From: Lawsonibacter sp.
Lineage (GTDB): Bacteria > Bacillota > Clostridia > Oscillospirales > Oscillospiraceae
Assembly: GCA_022796195.1 (NCBI GenBank)
Contig: JAAWIE010000003.1
Location: 1 to 64,000 of the forward strand
Length of the DNA: 64,000 nucleotides
Direction of reading: 5' to 3'
Below, piece by piece: positions 47,393 to 59,851 of the stretch. Each line of letters opens with the position of its first letter. The stretch's first letter is position 1. A program made the translations under genes and the position numbers. Under the pieces are notes generated by a model. That model searched no databases and was not told where the DNA came from. It saw only the letters and a program-made list of their open reading frames with translations.

Positions 47393-47418
47393 AGTTTACA
47401 TAATTCAGTTTACATAAT
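47393..47418. repeat. Two direct copies of AGTTTACATAAT (period 14 bp), XerD-arm-of-dif-like
   Basis: CAGTTTACATAATT CAGTTTACATAATA; reverse complement ATTATGTAAACT equals the right 12 nt of B. subtilis dif as recalled. Confidence 0.7.
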
Positions 47419-47561
47419 AATACGATGAAATTGGCAAAAACGGAGAAAATCACCAAACCCCCTTGCGAAAAAGGCCGGGACGCGGTATAGTAATACCAGA
47501 AGAAAAAGAGTTGCTCCTTTCACTTCTATTCCCTCCTCTGCCTTCATAGTCTGTTGTTGAG

Positions 47562-48191
47562 GTGACGGCTGTGGGAATGAGGATTCAAAAAAAATGGGAC
47601 TTGCTGTCAGAACAAGGCGGCACCCTAGCGATACTAAGTATCGCGTTTCTGGCCGGCGGAATACTGGGCGGTCTGTTCGCTGCCCTCTCTGGCGGAACCG
47701 GTGGGGATGAGCTGAGCGGCTATTTATCCAGCTATCTGGCGCTGGCGGAGGAGGGAGAGCTTCCTCAGGAACTGTGGCCCCTGCTCTGGGGGCAGGTCAA
47801 ATATCTGTTGCTTGCTCTCCTATTGAGCCTGACGGCCCTGGGTATTGTGGGAATCCCGATGTTATTTGGGGTACGGGGGTTTTTCCTCTCCTTTCCAGTG
47901 GCCTGCTTCTGCCGGGTATTCGGAGGACGGGGTATGTTCCCTGCGTTCATCCTATTTGGTCTGCCCGCCCTGCTATGGGTGCCCGCGTTGTTTGTTATGG
48001 GGACATCTGGTTATCTTTCCGCCCGGCAGCTGTTCCACAGATCAATGGGCGAGGGCCGCGGTGGTTCTCTGTTAAACGGAGCTTTCTGGTGTCAGGCAGG
48101 CGTGTGTGTGAGCCTGGGTCTGGCGGCAGGACTGTTGGAGCACTGGATCGTTCCTGTGCTGCTGCGTGCGGCGGCCCGCGTGGTCCTGTAA
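47562..48191 (+). CDS. spoIIM: Stage II sporulation protein M
   Basis: Polytopic; FLAGGILGGLFAAL, GVRGFFLSFPVACFCRVFGGRGMFPAFILFGLPALLWVPALF; adjacent to xerD as in Bacillus. Confidence 0.85.
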   Translation: MTAVGMRIQKKWDLLSEQGGTLAILSIAFLAGGILGGLFAALSGGTGGDELSGYLSSYLALAEEGELPQELWPLLWGQVKYLLLALLLSLTALGIVGIPMLFGVRGFFLSFPVACFCRVFGGRGMFPAFILFGLPALLWVPALFVMGTSGYLSARQLFHRSMGEGRGGSLLNGAFWCQAGVCVSLGLAAGLLEHWIVPVLLRAAARVVL

Positions 48192-48214
48192 CCTTGAGGG
48201 AGGGAGTGGTAAAA

Positions 48215-49096
48215 GTGTCTGAGCTTCTGTCGGTCTATGAGGATTTTCTAAAAAGCGAAAAACAGGCGTCCGCAAACACGGTCAGCTCCTATCTTCGGGA
48301 CATCAACCAGTTTGCCGCAGCTATGGAAGGAAAATCGGTTGACCTCACCCAGGTAGCCGCCCCAGATGTGGAGGAGTATGCCAACGCCTTGGTCAAACGG
48401 GGTAAGTCCCCCGCCACGGTGACCAGATCCGTGGCCTCCATCAAATCGTTCTACAGCTGTCTAACAGTGAAGGGGTATGTGGATCAGAATCCGGCCAGGG
48501 GAGTGGCTCCGGTCCGAGTAGAACGCAAACTCCCGCAGGTACTCACCAGCAAAGAGGTGGAGCTGTTTTTGGAACAGCCCGAATGCACCGACCCCAAAGG
48601 TTATCGAGACAGGGCTATGCTGGAACTGCTCTACGCCACTGGAATTCGAGTCAGTGAGTTAATTGATCTGGATGTGGACGACCTGAATCTACCCGGCGGC
48701 GTATTGAAATGCTTCAGCAAGGGCAGGGAACGCATTATCCCACTGTACCCCACAGCTATTCGTGCCTTAGGGGAGTATATCAATCAGGTCAGGCCCCAAC
48801 TGGTGGACGCGGTGAATGAAACCGCCCTGTTCGTCAACATGAACGGCGAGCGCATGAGCCGCCAGGGCTTTTGGAAACTGATTAAATATTATCAAGAGAA
48901 AGCTGGAATTCAGAAAGATATCACTCCACACACACTTCGCCATTCCTTTGCGGCTCACCTATTGGAAAACGGAGCTGATCTTCGTTCGATTCAGGAGATG
49001 CTAGGCCATGCAGATATTTCTTCCACACAAATTTATTCCAGACTGATTAACCAGAAGATTAAAGACGTATACCAAAAGGCCCACCCCCGGGCTTAG
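48215..49096 (+). CDS. xerD: Tyrosine recombinase XerD (GTG start)
   Basis: ATGIRVSELIDLDVDDLN; HTLRHSFAAHLLENGADLRSIQEMLGHADISSTQIYSRL; ORF-track N-terminal extension is spoIIM out of frame. Confidence 0.93.
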   Translation: MSELLSVYEDFLKSEKQASANTVSSYLRDINQFAAAMEGKSVDLTQVAAPDVEEYANALVKRGKSPATVTRSVASIKSFYSCLTVKGYVDQNPARGVAPVRVERKLPQVLTSKEVELFLEQPECTDPKGYRDRAMLELLYATGIRVSELIDLDVDDLNLPGGVLKCFSKGRERIIPLYPTAIRALGEYINQVRPQLVDAVNETALFVNMNGERMSRQGFWKLIKYYQEKAGIQKDITPHTLRHSFAAHLLENGADLRSIQEMLGHADISSTQIYSRLINQKIKDVYQKAHPRA

Positions 49097-49114
49097 AGAT
49101 AAGGAGAGCTTTCA

Positions 49115-49534
49115 ATGACAGATCAGGAACTGCTTCAAGCAATCGGTCAGGTGGTAGAGACCAAGCTGGAACCTATACGTCAGGAGATCTGTGGTTTAAA
49201 AGAGGATTTCCAGTCTTTGATTGGTGATGTTCAGGTGATTCAAAACAAGGTCGAATATTTAGAAAACACAGTTAATAGACTAGACGCCAAGGTAAGCGGT
49301 CTTGAGAACCAGATGAGAGAAATGGATGATAAGCTGCTCAGTGTCAGAGTGTGCATTGATACCGATTTGAGTCGGACGTTGTCTCTTCTGTTGGAGGGAC
49401 AGCAGGCACTGTGGGACCGCTTTGTTCCGCAGGAGGAATATGATTCCCTGGAGCACCGAACGGAGATTCTTGAGCTGACCGCGAAGCGCCACAGCCAGGA
49501 AATTCGGGAACTTCGGAAATTGAAGTTTGCTTGA
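49115..49534 (+). CDS. Coiled-coil hypothetical protein
   Basis: RBS GGAGAG; heptad-like KEDFQSLIGDVQVIQNKVEYLENTVNRLDAKVSGLENQMREMDDKLL. Confidence 0.75.
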   Translation: MTDQELLQAIGQVVETKLEPIRQEICGLKEDFQSLIGDVQVIQNKVEYLENTVNRLDAKVSGLENQMREMDDKLLSVRVCIDTDLSRTLSLLLEGQQALWDRFVPQEEYDSLEHRTEILELTAKRHSQEIRELRKLKFA

Positions 49535-49549
49535 TAGAAACATATACGG

Positions 49550-49585
49550 CCCGCACAGCCAAGCCTTTGCTGTGCGGGCTTTTCC
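49550..49585 (+). terminator. Intrinsic terminator
   Basis: GCCCGCACAGC...GCTGTGCGGGCTTTT. Confidence 0.85.
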
Positions 49586-49663
49586 CTGTTGTTTAGATTG
49601 AATTTTTCAGGAGAATATGGTAATATACTTAGATGTAAGAAAATAATGGAAGGAGGACACACC

Positions 49664-51049
49664 ATGTCCACCATGTCTGAATATCTGGAAACCCTTCGTG
49701 GCCGTTCCATCGCCGTAATCGGTATGGGCGTAAGCAACACACCGCTCATCCGTATGATGCTGCGTGCAGGTTTGAAGGTAACTGTCTGTGATAAGTCTCC
49801 ACGAGAACGGGTGGAAGAGTTGGCTTCTGAGCTGGAGAGCTTGGGCGCCAAGCTGAGGCTAGGGCCTGACTATCTGGCCAAGATTCACAAAGCCAGCCTT
49901 ATTTTCCGCACCCCTGGCCTCAGTCCCAATACCCCGGAACTGTGTAAGGCCGTGGAAGGGGGCAGTACCCTCACCTCTGAGATGGAACTGTTTTTCCAGC
50001 TCTGCCCCTGCAAGATCGTTGGAGTGACCGGCAGCGACGGCAAGACCACCACCACCACCCTCATCAGCGAATTTCTGAAAGAAGCGGGTAAAAATGTTTA
50101 CCTTGGAGGAAATATTGGAAAGCCCCTTCTCCCTGATGTAGACGGGATTACTCCAGAAGATGTGGTTGTGGTGGAGCTATCCTCTTTCCAGCTGATGAGT
50201 ATGGATCGCAGTCCGAATGTAGCAGTGTTCACCAACCTCTCTCCCAACCACCTGGACTATCACCATACGATGGAAGAGTACACGGAAGCCAAACTGAACA
50301 TCTTCTGTCATCAAAAACCGGAAGACCGGGCCGTCTTCAACTATGACAACGACATTACCCGTTCGCTATCCAAGGCCGCTGTGGGCAGAACCATGCTGTT
50401 TAGCCGAAAACAGAGGCTGGAGGAAGGTGTATATCTTCGGGACGGCGCAATCTGGCTGACCAATGACATGGGGAGCCGGGAGGTTCTGCCTCTGGAGAAT
50501 ATCCATATCCCCGGTGTTCACAACATAGAAAACTATATGGCCGCAATTGCGGCAGTGGACGGCATCGTACCGGACAAATGTGTCCGGGCAGTGGCTCAGC
50601 GGTTTACCGGGGTAGAACACCGTATTGAGCTGGTCCGGGAACTGGATGGGGTAAAATACTACAACGACTCCATTGGAACCAGCCCCACCCGGACCATGGC
50701 ATGTTTGGATTCCTTTGAACAAAAACTGATTCTCATCGCTGGAGGTTATGATAAGGGTGTTCCGTTTACACAGCTGGGGGTGGAGATTGTCCGGCAGGTG
50801 AAAACGCTGATTCTCACCGGCGATACTGCCCCCGCCATCAAGAAAGCGGTAGAGGAGGCAGAAGGGTATTCTGCCAGCGGCTTGACACTGATTGAAACCG
50901 AAGATTTGGCCGCCGCCGTTTCCTCCGCTCGGAGCGCAGCCCAGAAAGGCGATGTTGTGGTACTGTCCCCAGCCTGTGCCGCTTTCGACCGGTTCAAGAA
51001 CTTCATGGAGCGTGGAAAGGTGTTTAAACAGCTGGTGAACGAACTATAA
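49664..51049 (+). CDS. murD: UDP-N-acetylmuramoylalanine-D-glutamate ligase
   Basis: AVIGMGVSNTPL; GVTGSDGKTTTTTLI; NLSPNHLDYHHTMEEY; YYNDSIGTSPTRTMACL. Confidence 0.96.
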   Translation: MSTMSEYLETLRGRSIAVIGMGVSNTPLIRMMLRAGLKVTVCDKSPRERVEELASELESLGAKLRLGPDYLAKIHKASLIFRTPGLSPNTPELCKAVEGGSTLTSEMELFFQLCPCKIVGVTGSDGKTTTTTLISEFLKEAGKNVYLGGNIGKPLLPDVDGITPEDVVVVELSSFQLMSMDRSPNVAVFTNLSPNHLDYHHTMEEYTEAKLNIFCHQKPEDRAVFNYDNDITRSLSKAAVGRTMLFSRKQRLEEGVYLRDGAIWLTNDMGSREVLPLENIHIPGVHNIENYMAAIAAVDGIVPDKCVRAVAQRFTGVEHRIELVRELDGVKYYNDSIGTSPTRTMACLDSFEQKLILIAGGYDKGVPFTQLGVEIVRQVKTLILTGDTAPAIKKAVEEAEGYSASGLTLIETEDLAAAVSSARSAAQKGDVVVLSPACAAFDRFKNFMERGKVFKQLVNEL

Positions 51050-51092
51050 AACAGAACAGCAAAACACAAATAGAAGACAGGATTGAAGCGAA

Positions 51093-52337
51093 ATGAATTT
51101 ACAGATCAACGAACGCGTTAAGGCCCTGGGCGCTCAGGCTCAAGGCCAGCTTACAGATGAATTTGCCCGTATTGATGCCGTTGCAGAGGAAAACACAGCC
51201 AGGGTACTGGCTGCATTCCAAAAGCATCGGGTCGCCGACGGCTATTTTGCCGGAACCACCGGTTATGGATACGACGACTTGGGCCGGGATCAGCTGGACA
51301 AGATTTATGCAGATCTTTTCGGTACAGAAGCCGCTCTGGTCCGCATCCAATTTGTCAATGGCACCCATGCCATTGCCTGCGCTCTATTTGGTGCACTAAA
51401 AGCGGGGGACGTGCTGGTGTCTGCGGTAGGCGCACCCTACGACACACTGTTGGGTGTAGTAGGCGCTGTGGATAAAGGCCCCGGTTCACTAAAGGACTAC
51501 GGTGTGGAGTACCGGCAGGTAGAACTTCTGGACAACAAGCCGGACCTGGAGGGGATAGCCAGAGCGGCAGCGGACCCTTGTGTGAAGGCGGTACTCATCC
51601 AGCGTTCAAAAGGGTATTCCACTCGGGCATCCCTGTCGGTTGAGGAGATTGGGGCGATATGCGGCGTGATCAAGAACGCAAACCCCAATGCCGCAATCCT
51701 GGTGGACAACTGCTATGGCGAGTTTGTAGAGCCGCTGGAGCCGACCCATGTTGGAGCTGACTTAGTAGTCGGCTCACTGATTAAAAATCCCGGCGGCGGG
51801 CTGGCCCCCACTGGAGGCTATATCGCTGGCCGGAGAGACTTGGTTGAGGGCGCGGCTATGCGGCTTACAGTACCAGGAATCGGCGGGGAGTGCGGATGTA
51901 CCTTGGGACAAAACAGGCTTCTTTATCAGGGGTTGTTTCTGGCCCCTCACACGGTAGCCCAGGCGGTTAAGACTGCTGTCTTTGCTGCCAAAATCATGGA
52001 ACTGCTGGGCTATGAAACGGAGCCCCATTCCTCGGCGGTCCGCCGTGACATTATTCAAATGATCCACATGCACCAACCGGAAGCCCTGCGCAAATTCTGT
52101 AAGGGAATTCAGTTTGGCGCTCCGGTGGACTCCTACGTCACTCCGGAGCCCTGGGATATGCCTGGCTATGACTGCCAGGTCATCATGGCCGCTGGTGCCT
52201 TCATTCAGGGGGCGTCAATCGAGTTGTCCGCTGACGCCCCCATGCGTGAACCATACACCGTCTACCTCCAAGGTGGGCTGACTTTTGAGTCTGGAAAGCT
52301 TGGGGTGCTTCTGGCTGTTCAGGAATTGCTGGGTTGA
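51093..52337 (+). CDS. Methionine gamma-lyase family (YnbB-like) PLP protein
   Basis: GYGYDDLGRDQLDKIYADLFGTEAALVR; VDNCYGEFVEPLEPTHVGADLVVGSLIKNPGGGLAPTGGYIAGR. Confidence 0.9.
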   Translation: MNLQINERVKALGAQAQGQLTDEFARIDAVAEENTARVLAAFQKHRVADGYFAGTTGYGYDDLGRDQLDKIYADLFGTEAALVRIQFVNGTHAIACALFGALKAGDVLVSAVGAPYDTLLGVVGAVDKGPGSLKDYGVEYRQVELLDNKPDLEGIARAAADPCVKAVLIQRSKGYSTRASLSVEEIGAICGVIKNANPNAAILVDNCYGEFVEPLEPTHVGADLVVGSLIKNPGGGLAPTGGYIAGRRDLVEGAAMRLTVPGIGGECGCTLGQNRLLYQGLFLAPHTVAQAVKTAVFAAKIMELLGYETEPHSSAVRRDIIQMIHMHQPEALRKFCKGIQFGAPVDSYVTPEPWDMPGYDCQVIMAAGAFIQGASIELSADAPMREPYTVYLQGGLTFESGKLGVLLAVQELLG

Positions 52338-52388
52338 TCTGTCAAAATACATTTTCTTCCGAGGGATTAACAAAGGTGAAACGATTCT

Positions 52389-52562
52389 ATGAAAAATCAA
52401 AATAGGAAACCGTATCACATTACACTCAGCATTATCGCCTGGGTCTTGTGTGCATTGACATCTGCTTTTGGCTACAGTTTTTTAAGCGGTATGGACTGGT
52501 CGTTTGCAACCAGATTTTATAATTATGATGGCTCCAATTTCAGTATCTTGGCTGATTATTGA
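52389..52562 (+). CDS. 57-aa small hydrophobic protein
   Basis: MKNQNRKPYHITLSIIAWVLCALTSAFGYSFLSGMDWSFATRFYNYDGSNFSILADY*; AAAGGTG upstream; below ORF-track size cut-off. Confidence 0.45.
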   Translation: MKNQNRKPYHITLSIIAWVLCALTSAFGYSFLSGMDWSFATRFYNYDGSNFSILADY

Positions 52563-52643
52563 GTTGCTCCGAAAAGAAAAGTAACCGATCAACGTATAGG
52601 TCAAGCCGCCGGACGAATATCCTGACCCATAGGAGGTGAGGGT

Positions 52644-53348
52644 ATGGGACCATGGCGTCGAGAGCTGATGCGGTGGATACGCCGGCCGGCGGTCCGTCCC
52701 ATGTGGAGAGGGGAGCGGCGCCCTATGGAGTGCCGTCACCCCGCATTGCTCACTTTGGCCGTGGCCCTGGTGGTAGCCGGTACGATCATCGGCGTGCTGG
52801 AAGCCAAACTACGACCTATGGTAGCGAAGATTGCCACAGCCCAGGCACAGAATACCATGACCACCGTGGTGGAACATGCGATTTCCTCCGGACTTGTAGA
52901 GCGTCAGGTCAGCTACAACGAGTTTGTTACTATCCAGAGGGATGAGGGAGGGGCTATCACTGCACTGACTACCGACATGGCCCGAATAAATCTGCTCCGG
53001 GGAGAACTCACTACCGCTGTGTTGGAGTCGCTGGAGGGAGTGGATGTGTCGGTTATTCAAATTCCGCTGGGCAGTCTCTTTAATCTGGAGCCTCTTTGGG
53101 CAAAGGGCCCATCCATCAAGGCCAGAGCTTTGACCGTTGGCACTGTACAAGCGGAGTTTGACAGCCAGCTTACTTCCGCCGGAGTCAATCAGACCCTGCA
53201 CCGGATCTGGATGGAGGTATCGGCCCCTATGACGATTTTACTTCCAGGTGGAGCGGTGGATACCGAAATCCAAACCCGGTTGTGTGTGGCCGAAACGGTA
53301 ATTGTCGGCCAGGTGCCAGACACCTATTTACAGCTGGGCCAGCCGTGA
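52644..53348 (+). CDS. yunB: Sporulation protein YunB
   Basis: NTMTTVVEHAISSGLVERQVSYNEFVTIQRDEGGAITALTTDMARINLLRGEL; IPLGSLFNLEPLWAKGPSIKARALTVGTVQAEFDSQLTSAGVNQTLHRIWMEV. Confidence 0.9.
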   Translation: MGPWRRELMRWIRRPAVRPMWRGERRPMECRHPALLTLAVALVVAGTIIGVLEAKLRPMVAKIATAQAQNTMTTVVEHAISSGLVERQVSYNEFVTIQRDEGGAITALTTDMARINLLRGELTTAVLESLEGVDVSVIQIPLGSLFNLEPLWAKGPSIKARALTVGTVQAEFDSQLTSAGVNQTLHRIWMEVSAPMTILLPGGAVDTEIQTRLCVAETVIVGQVPDTYLQLGQP

Positions 53349-53368
53349 ACAAAGGAGAGGACCACAAC

Positions 53369-56024
<2,656 letters not shown>

Positions 56025-56038
56025 GGGAGAGGTGTTCC

Positions 56039-56980
56039 ATGAAAAACGGTTATCTCTATATCGCCGTGGCGGTGGTGATGTTTACTTCTTTCGAGGTCGT
56101 ACTGAAGTTTATTGCTGGACAGATCAATCCAGTCCAACTGACCCTGTGCCGGTTTGCTATCGGATTTGTGTTTCTGCTTCCAGTGGCTCTGCACAATCTG
56201 AAAAAGCGTGGAAAGCAGCTGGACAGAGGGAGTATGGCTTATTTTGCCCTGCTAGGGCTGATTGGTATTGCCTTGTGCATGCCAATTCTGCAAATGGCAG
56301 TAAGCTACACAAATTCCTCCGTAGCAGCAGTCATGTTCAGCTGTAACCCGGTGTTTGTAACCTTTCTGGCCTTTTTCCTTCTGAGCGAGCCCATCAAAAA
56401 ACGGCACATCGCTGCCCTCACACTGGAGGTTCTCGGCACTTTGGTCATCATCAGCCCTTGGGACACAAAACTAAATATGACAGGTGTATTTCTGGCTCTG
56501 TTGTCCACTTTGCTATTTTCTTTATACGGCGTGTTGGGGAAACGGAAGGTAGCGGAGTTTGGTGGGGCAGTGGTCACCTGTTTCAGCTTTTTGTTTGGTA
56601 GTTTGATTGTGCTGGCCTTCATCTTGCTTACCCACATCCCGGCGGCAGCTCAGTTGTTCCATGGAATGGGGCTGGACGGTTTTGCCAATATTCCGATCCT
56701 GGCTGGGTATACTCTGACTAACTTGCCCTATGTACTGTTTGTATCCGTTGGAGTGGCAGGAATTGGGTTCTGTGCTTATTTTTTGGCGATGGAATATCAG
56801 CCAGCTAGTGTGGTATCTCTGGTCTATTTCTTCAAGCCAGCCTTGTCGCCGGTTTTGGCCTGGGTGGTACATGGCGAAGAAATTTCTCAGAGCATGTTAA
56901 TCGGCGTTGTTCTGATCGTCACTGGTTCCCTGTGCTCCATCATTCCAGGTATTTTGGAAACTAAGCGAACAAAAGGGTAA
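56039..56980 (+). CDS. EamA/DMT family transporter
   Basis: Ten hydrophobic segments, two EamA repeats; SNPVFV-type CNPVFVTFLAFFLLSEPI. Confidence 0.9.
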   Translation: MKNGYLYIAVAVVMFTSFEVVLKFIAGQINPVQLTLCRFAIGFVFLLPVALHNLKKRGKQLDRGSMAYFALLGLIGIALCMPILQMAVSYTNSSVAAVMFSCNPVFVTFLAFFLLSEPIKKRHIAALTLEVLGTLVIISPWDTKLNMTGVFLALLSTLLFSLYGVLGKRKVAEFGGAVVTCFSFLFGSLIVLAFILLTHIPAAAQLFHGMGLDGFANIPILAGYTLTNLPYVLFVSVGVAGIGFCAYFLAMEYQPASVVSLVYFFKPALSPVLAWVVHGEEISQSMLIGVVLIVTGSLCSIIPGILETKRTKG

Positions 56981-57051
56981 AACACTCTTGACTTAAAGGA
57001 TACTTTATGTGGTATAGTTCTGATATAACTACTTATGGAGGAGACGCAACT

Positions 57052-58182
57052 ATGGAGAAAGCAAAGGTTTATTTTACTGATTTTCATACCCAAGCTTTTG
57101 GCGACAGCCTGCCTACCAAACTGAAAAAGTTGGTGAAGAAGGCTGGGATCCAGGACTTGGATCTGGACGGAAAATTTGTAGCCATTAAAATGCACTTTGG
57201 TGAACTGGGCAACATCAGCTATCTGCGGCCTAATTATGCACGGGCGGTGGTGGATGTGGTTAAGGAGCTGGGCGGCAAACCGTTCCTAACTGACTGCAAC
57301 ACCATGTATCCCGGCAGCCGGAAGAATGCGTTGGAGCATCTGGAGTGTGCATGGCAAAATGGCTTTACCCCACTAACGGCAGGCTGTCCCATCCTCATTG
57401 GTGATGGTTTGAAGGGCACAGACGATGTGGAAGTCCCTGTAGAGGGCGGCGAATATGTGGAAAAAGCCAAAATTGGCCGGGCTGTGATGGATGCCGATGT
57501 ATTTATCAGCTTGACCCATTTTAAAGGTCACGAGATGACCGGCTTCGGCGGCGCCATCAAAAATATTGGTATGGGATGTGGTTCCCGTGCGGGGAAGAAA
57601 GAGCAGCATGCCAGCGGCAAACCCAAAATCAATGTAAATGCCTGTCGGGGTTGCATGCGCTGTCAAAAAGAGTGTGCCAACAGCGGGTTGGTTTTTGACG
57701 AGCGGACCAAAAAAATGCACGTCGACGACATCCATTGTGTTGGGTGCGGCCGTTGTCTGGGGGCCTGCAACTTCGACGCTATCTATTTTGAGAGCGACAA
57801 CGCTCAGGCGGCTCTAAACTGCCGCATGGCAGAATACACTAAGGCGGTGGTATCGGGACGTCCTCAGTTCCACATCTCGTTGATTGTGGATGTATCTCCC
57901 AATTGTGACTGTCATGGAGAAAATGATGTACCCATTTTGCCCAACATTGGCATGTTTGTCTCCACGGATCCCCTAGCCCTTGACCAAGCCTGTGTGGATG
58001 CCTGTATGGCCGCTGAACCTATGCCTGGCAGTCAGCTGGCCAGACACCTGGCCGACCCTGAATTCCATGATCACCATGACCACTTTACCAACTCCACCCC
58101 GGAATCGGAGTGGCGGAGCTGTCTGGCCCATGCGGAGAAAATTGGGTTAGGCACCCGAGCCTATGAGCTGATTAAAATGTAA
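57052..58182 (+). CDS. DUF362 domain protein with 4Fe-4S clusters
   Basis: KMHFGELGNISYLRP; HFKGHEMTGFGGAIKNIGMGCGSRAGK; CRGCMRCQKEC, CVGCGRCLGAC. Confidence 0.93.
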   Translation: MEKAKVYFTDFHTQAFGDSLPTKLKKLVKKAGIQDLDLDGKFVAIKMHFGELGNISYLRPNYARAVVDVVKELGGKPFLTDCNTMYPGSRKNALEHLECAWQNGFTPLTAGCPILIGDGLKGTDDVEVPVEGGEYVEKAKIGRAVMDADVFISLTHFKGHEMTGFGGAIKNIGMGCGSRAGKKEQHASGKPKINVNACRGCMRCQKECANSGLVFDERTKKMHVDDIHCVGCGRCLGACNFDAIYFESDNAQAALNCRMAEYTKAVVSGRPQFHISLIVDVSPNCDCHGENDVPILPNIGMFVSTDPLALDQACVDACMAAEPMPGSQLARHLADPEFHDHHDHFTNSTPESEWRSCLAHAEKIGLGTRAYELIKM

Positions 58183-58183
58183 A

Positions 58184-58216
58184 GGAAAACCGCCTGTCAA
58201 ATTGATAGGCGGTTTT
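58184..58216. terminator. Bidirectional terminator
   Basis: AAAACCGCCTGTCAA...TTGATAGGCGGTTTT. Confidence 0.8.
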
Positions 58217-58225
58217 CTCAATAAA

Positions 58226-59221
58226 TTATTGAGATTCGGTCTCTTTTTTGGGTTTTTTCTGCTGACGCACATTACCCAGTGGGTTGGCCTTTGCGGCCGT
58301 GCGCAGGTCCTCATTGTCTACATGAGTGTAAATTTGAGTGGTATTCAGGTGGTCGTGACCCAAAACCTCCTGAAGCGTTCGTACATCCACACCATTCTGA
58401 AGCATTAGGGTAGCCGCAGTGTGCCGCAATTTGTGAGAGGAGTATTGTGTACTGTCCAACCCAGCGGCGGCCAGGTGTTTTTTTACCAATTTATGGACCG
58501 CCGCTGTGGAGATACGCCGCCGATTTTGGAGTGTAACAAAAAGAGCATTCTGATCCACCAATGTCAGGGAATCTCGCTCGGTCATCCAGTTTTCCAGAGC
58601 CTGCTGGCAGGCGTCGTTCAGGTACAGCATCCGTTCCTTATTACCCTTACCCAACACCCGAAGCTGGTCACCTCGAACATCTGTCTTGTTTAGCCCCACC
58701 AGCTCAGAAATACGCAGGCCGCAGTTGAGGAATAGAGTCAGGATACAGTAGTCTCGGCTGGAATTTTTTCCTTCAACACTGTCCAAAAGATCCATACTTT
58801 CCTCTAAATTTAGATATTTTGGCAAGGTTTTCTTTAGTCTAGGGGAATCTAGGTCTTGAACTGGATTGGTTTCCAACAGTTTGGCTTTGTTGGTCAGGTA
58901 CTTATAAAAAGACCGGATGGTAGCAACCTTGCGGGCTCGGGATGTGTTGTTCAGGCCGCGGTCCCGGGACAGGTAGTTCATGTAGGAATAGATATCGGTC
59001 AAGGTGATATCACGAATCAGACCCAAATCGACATCCGCGATGGAGATGTCATCCAGAGGAAGATCCTTGGAGACCAGATTTTTATTTTGCTTGAGAAAAC
59101 GGAAAAAGTTTCTTAGGTCCAAATAATACTCATCAACCGTTCTGTGGGAATGTCCTTGAATGGTTTCGTGATAAACCAGGAAATCCCGCAGGATGGGCGG
59201 CGCTTCGGTACGATAGTCCAT
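58226..59221 (-). CDS. Tyrosine recombinase, XerC-like
   Basis: NCGLRISELVGLNKTDV; HKLRHTAATLMLQNGVDVRTLQEVLGHDHLNTTQIYTHVD. Confidence 0.88.
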   Translation of the reverse strand: MDYRTEAPPILRDFLVYHETIQGHSHRTVDEYYLDLRNFFRFLKQNKNLVSKDLPLDDISIADVDLGLIRDITLTDIYSYMNYLSRDRGLNNTSRARKVATIRSFYKYLTNKAKLLETNPVQDLDSPRLKKTLPKYLNLEESMDLLDSVEGKNSSRDYCILTLFLNCGLRISELVGLNKTDVRGDQLRVLGKGNKERMLYLNDACQQALENWMTERDSLTLVDQNALFVTLQNRRRISTAAVHKLVKKHLAAAGLDSTQYSSHKLRHTAATLMLQNGVDVRTLQEVLGHDHLNTTQIYTHVDNEDLRTAAKANPLGNVRQQKKPKKETESQ

Positions 59222-59287
59222 AAACGGGCCGGAATCCCAAATTCAGGTGTTTAACCTCCACTCAGGTAAACAAAATTTTTATTTTGC

Positions 59288-59752
59288 TCACCTAACACCG
59301 TGGACTGAATCGGCGTCCGACGCCCCTCCTTTCGATCTATTCCAAGTCATGGTGTATTCTATTTCTGATGTTTGCAGGTCAATCTGTTCCGTATCAATCC
59401 GGAATCCTCGGTTAAGGTAAAACGACACTGCGGCTGTGTTCTGTTTATAAACGCGCAAGCATAGATTCTGTTGAGTCTTTTTGGCGCAGTCGAGCAGTTG
59501 ACTGCCAATCCCGCTGGCTCTGACTGGGCTGGCAACAAATATCCCTGCGATATAGTTGTCTATTATCCCAACAAAGCCGTTAATTCCATCTTCATATGAG
59601 ACGTAAACTTCTGCCTGAGGAATCATAGCTTTTACAGTGTCAAAGCTATTCCGCCAAAATCCTGGGTCAACAAAATGATGGGCCTCTATATTAGCATTTA
59701 GCCAGATCAACATAACATCTTCTAAATCGTCCGTTTGAAATCTTCGAATCAT
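59288..59752 (-). CDS. GNAT family N-acetyltransferase
   Basis: GFVGIIDNYIAGIFVASPVRASGIGSQLLDCAKK; LRVYKQNTAAVSFYLNRGFRI. Confidence 0.9.
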   Translation of the reverse strand: MIRRFQTDDLEDVMLIWLNANIEAHHFVDPGFWRNSFDTVKAMIPQAEVYVSYEDGINGFVGIIDNYIAGIFVASPVRASGIGSQLLDCAKKTQQNLCLRVYKQNTAAVSFYLNRGFRIDTEQIDLQTSEIEYTMTWNRSKGGASDADSVHGVR

Positions 59753-59812
59753 GGTCTTTCTCCTGACAGTTCATTTCATTATATCACAATTGTCGGCTTA
59801 AAACAATGGCAA

Positions 59813-59841
59813 ACCGGAGACAGAACCTATCTGTCTCCGGT
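59813..59841 (-). terminator. tyrS terminator
   Basis: AACCGGAGACAG...CTGTCTCCGGTT immediately 3' of tyrS. Confidence 0.75.
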
Positions 59842-59851
59842 TAGTATAGAA

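Noticed and set aside
58226-59221. XerC-like gene as a phage/ICE integrase
   Set aside because: Sits amid core genes with no adjacent att-like repeats, excisionase or mobile genes; catalytic region reads as Xer-type.
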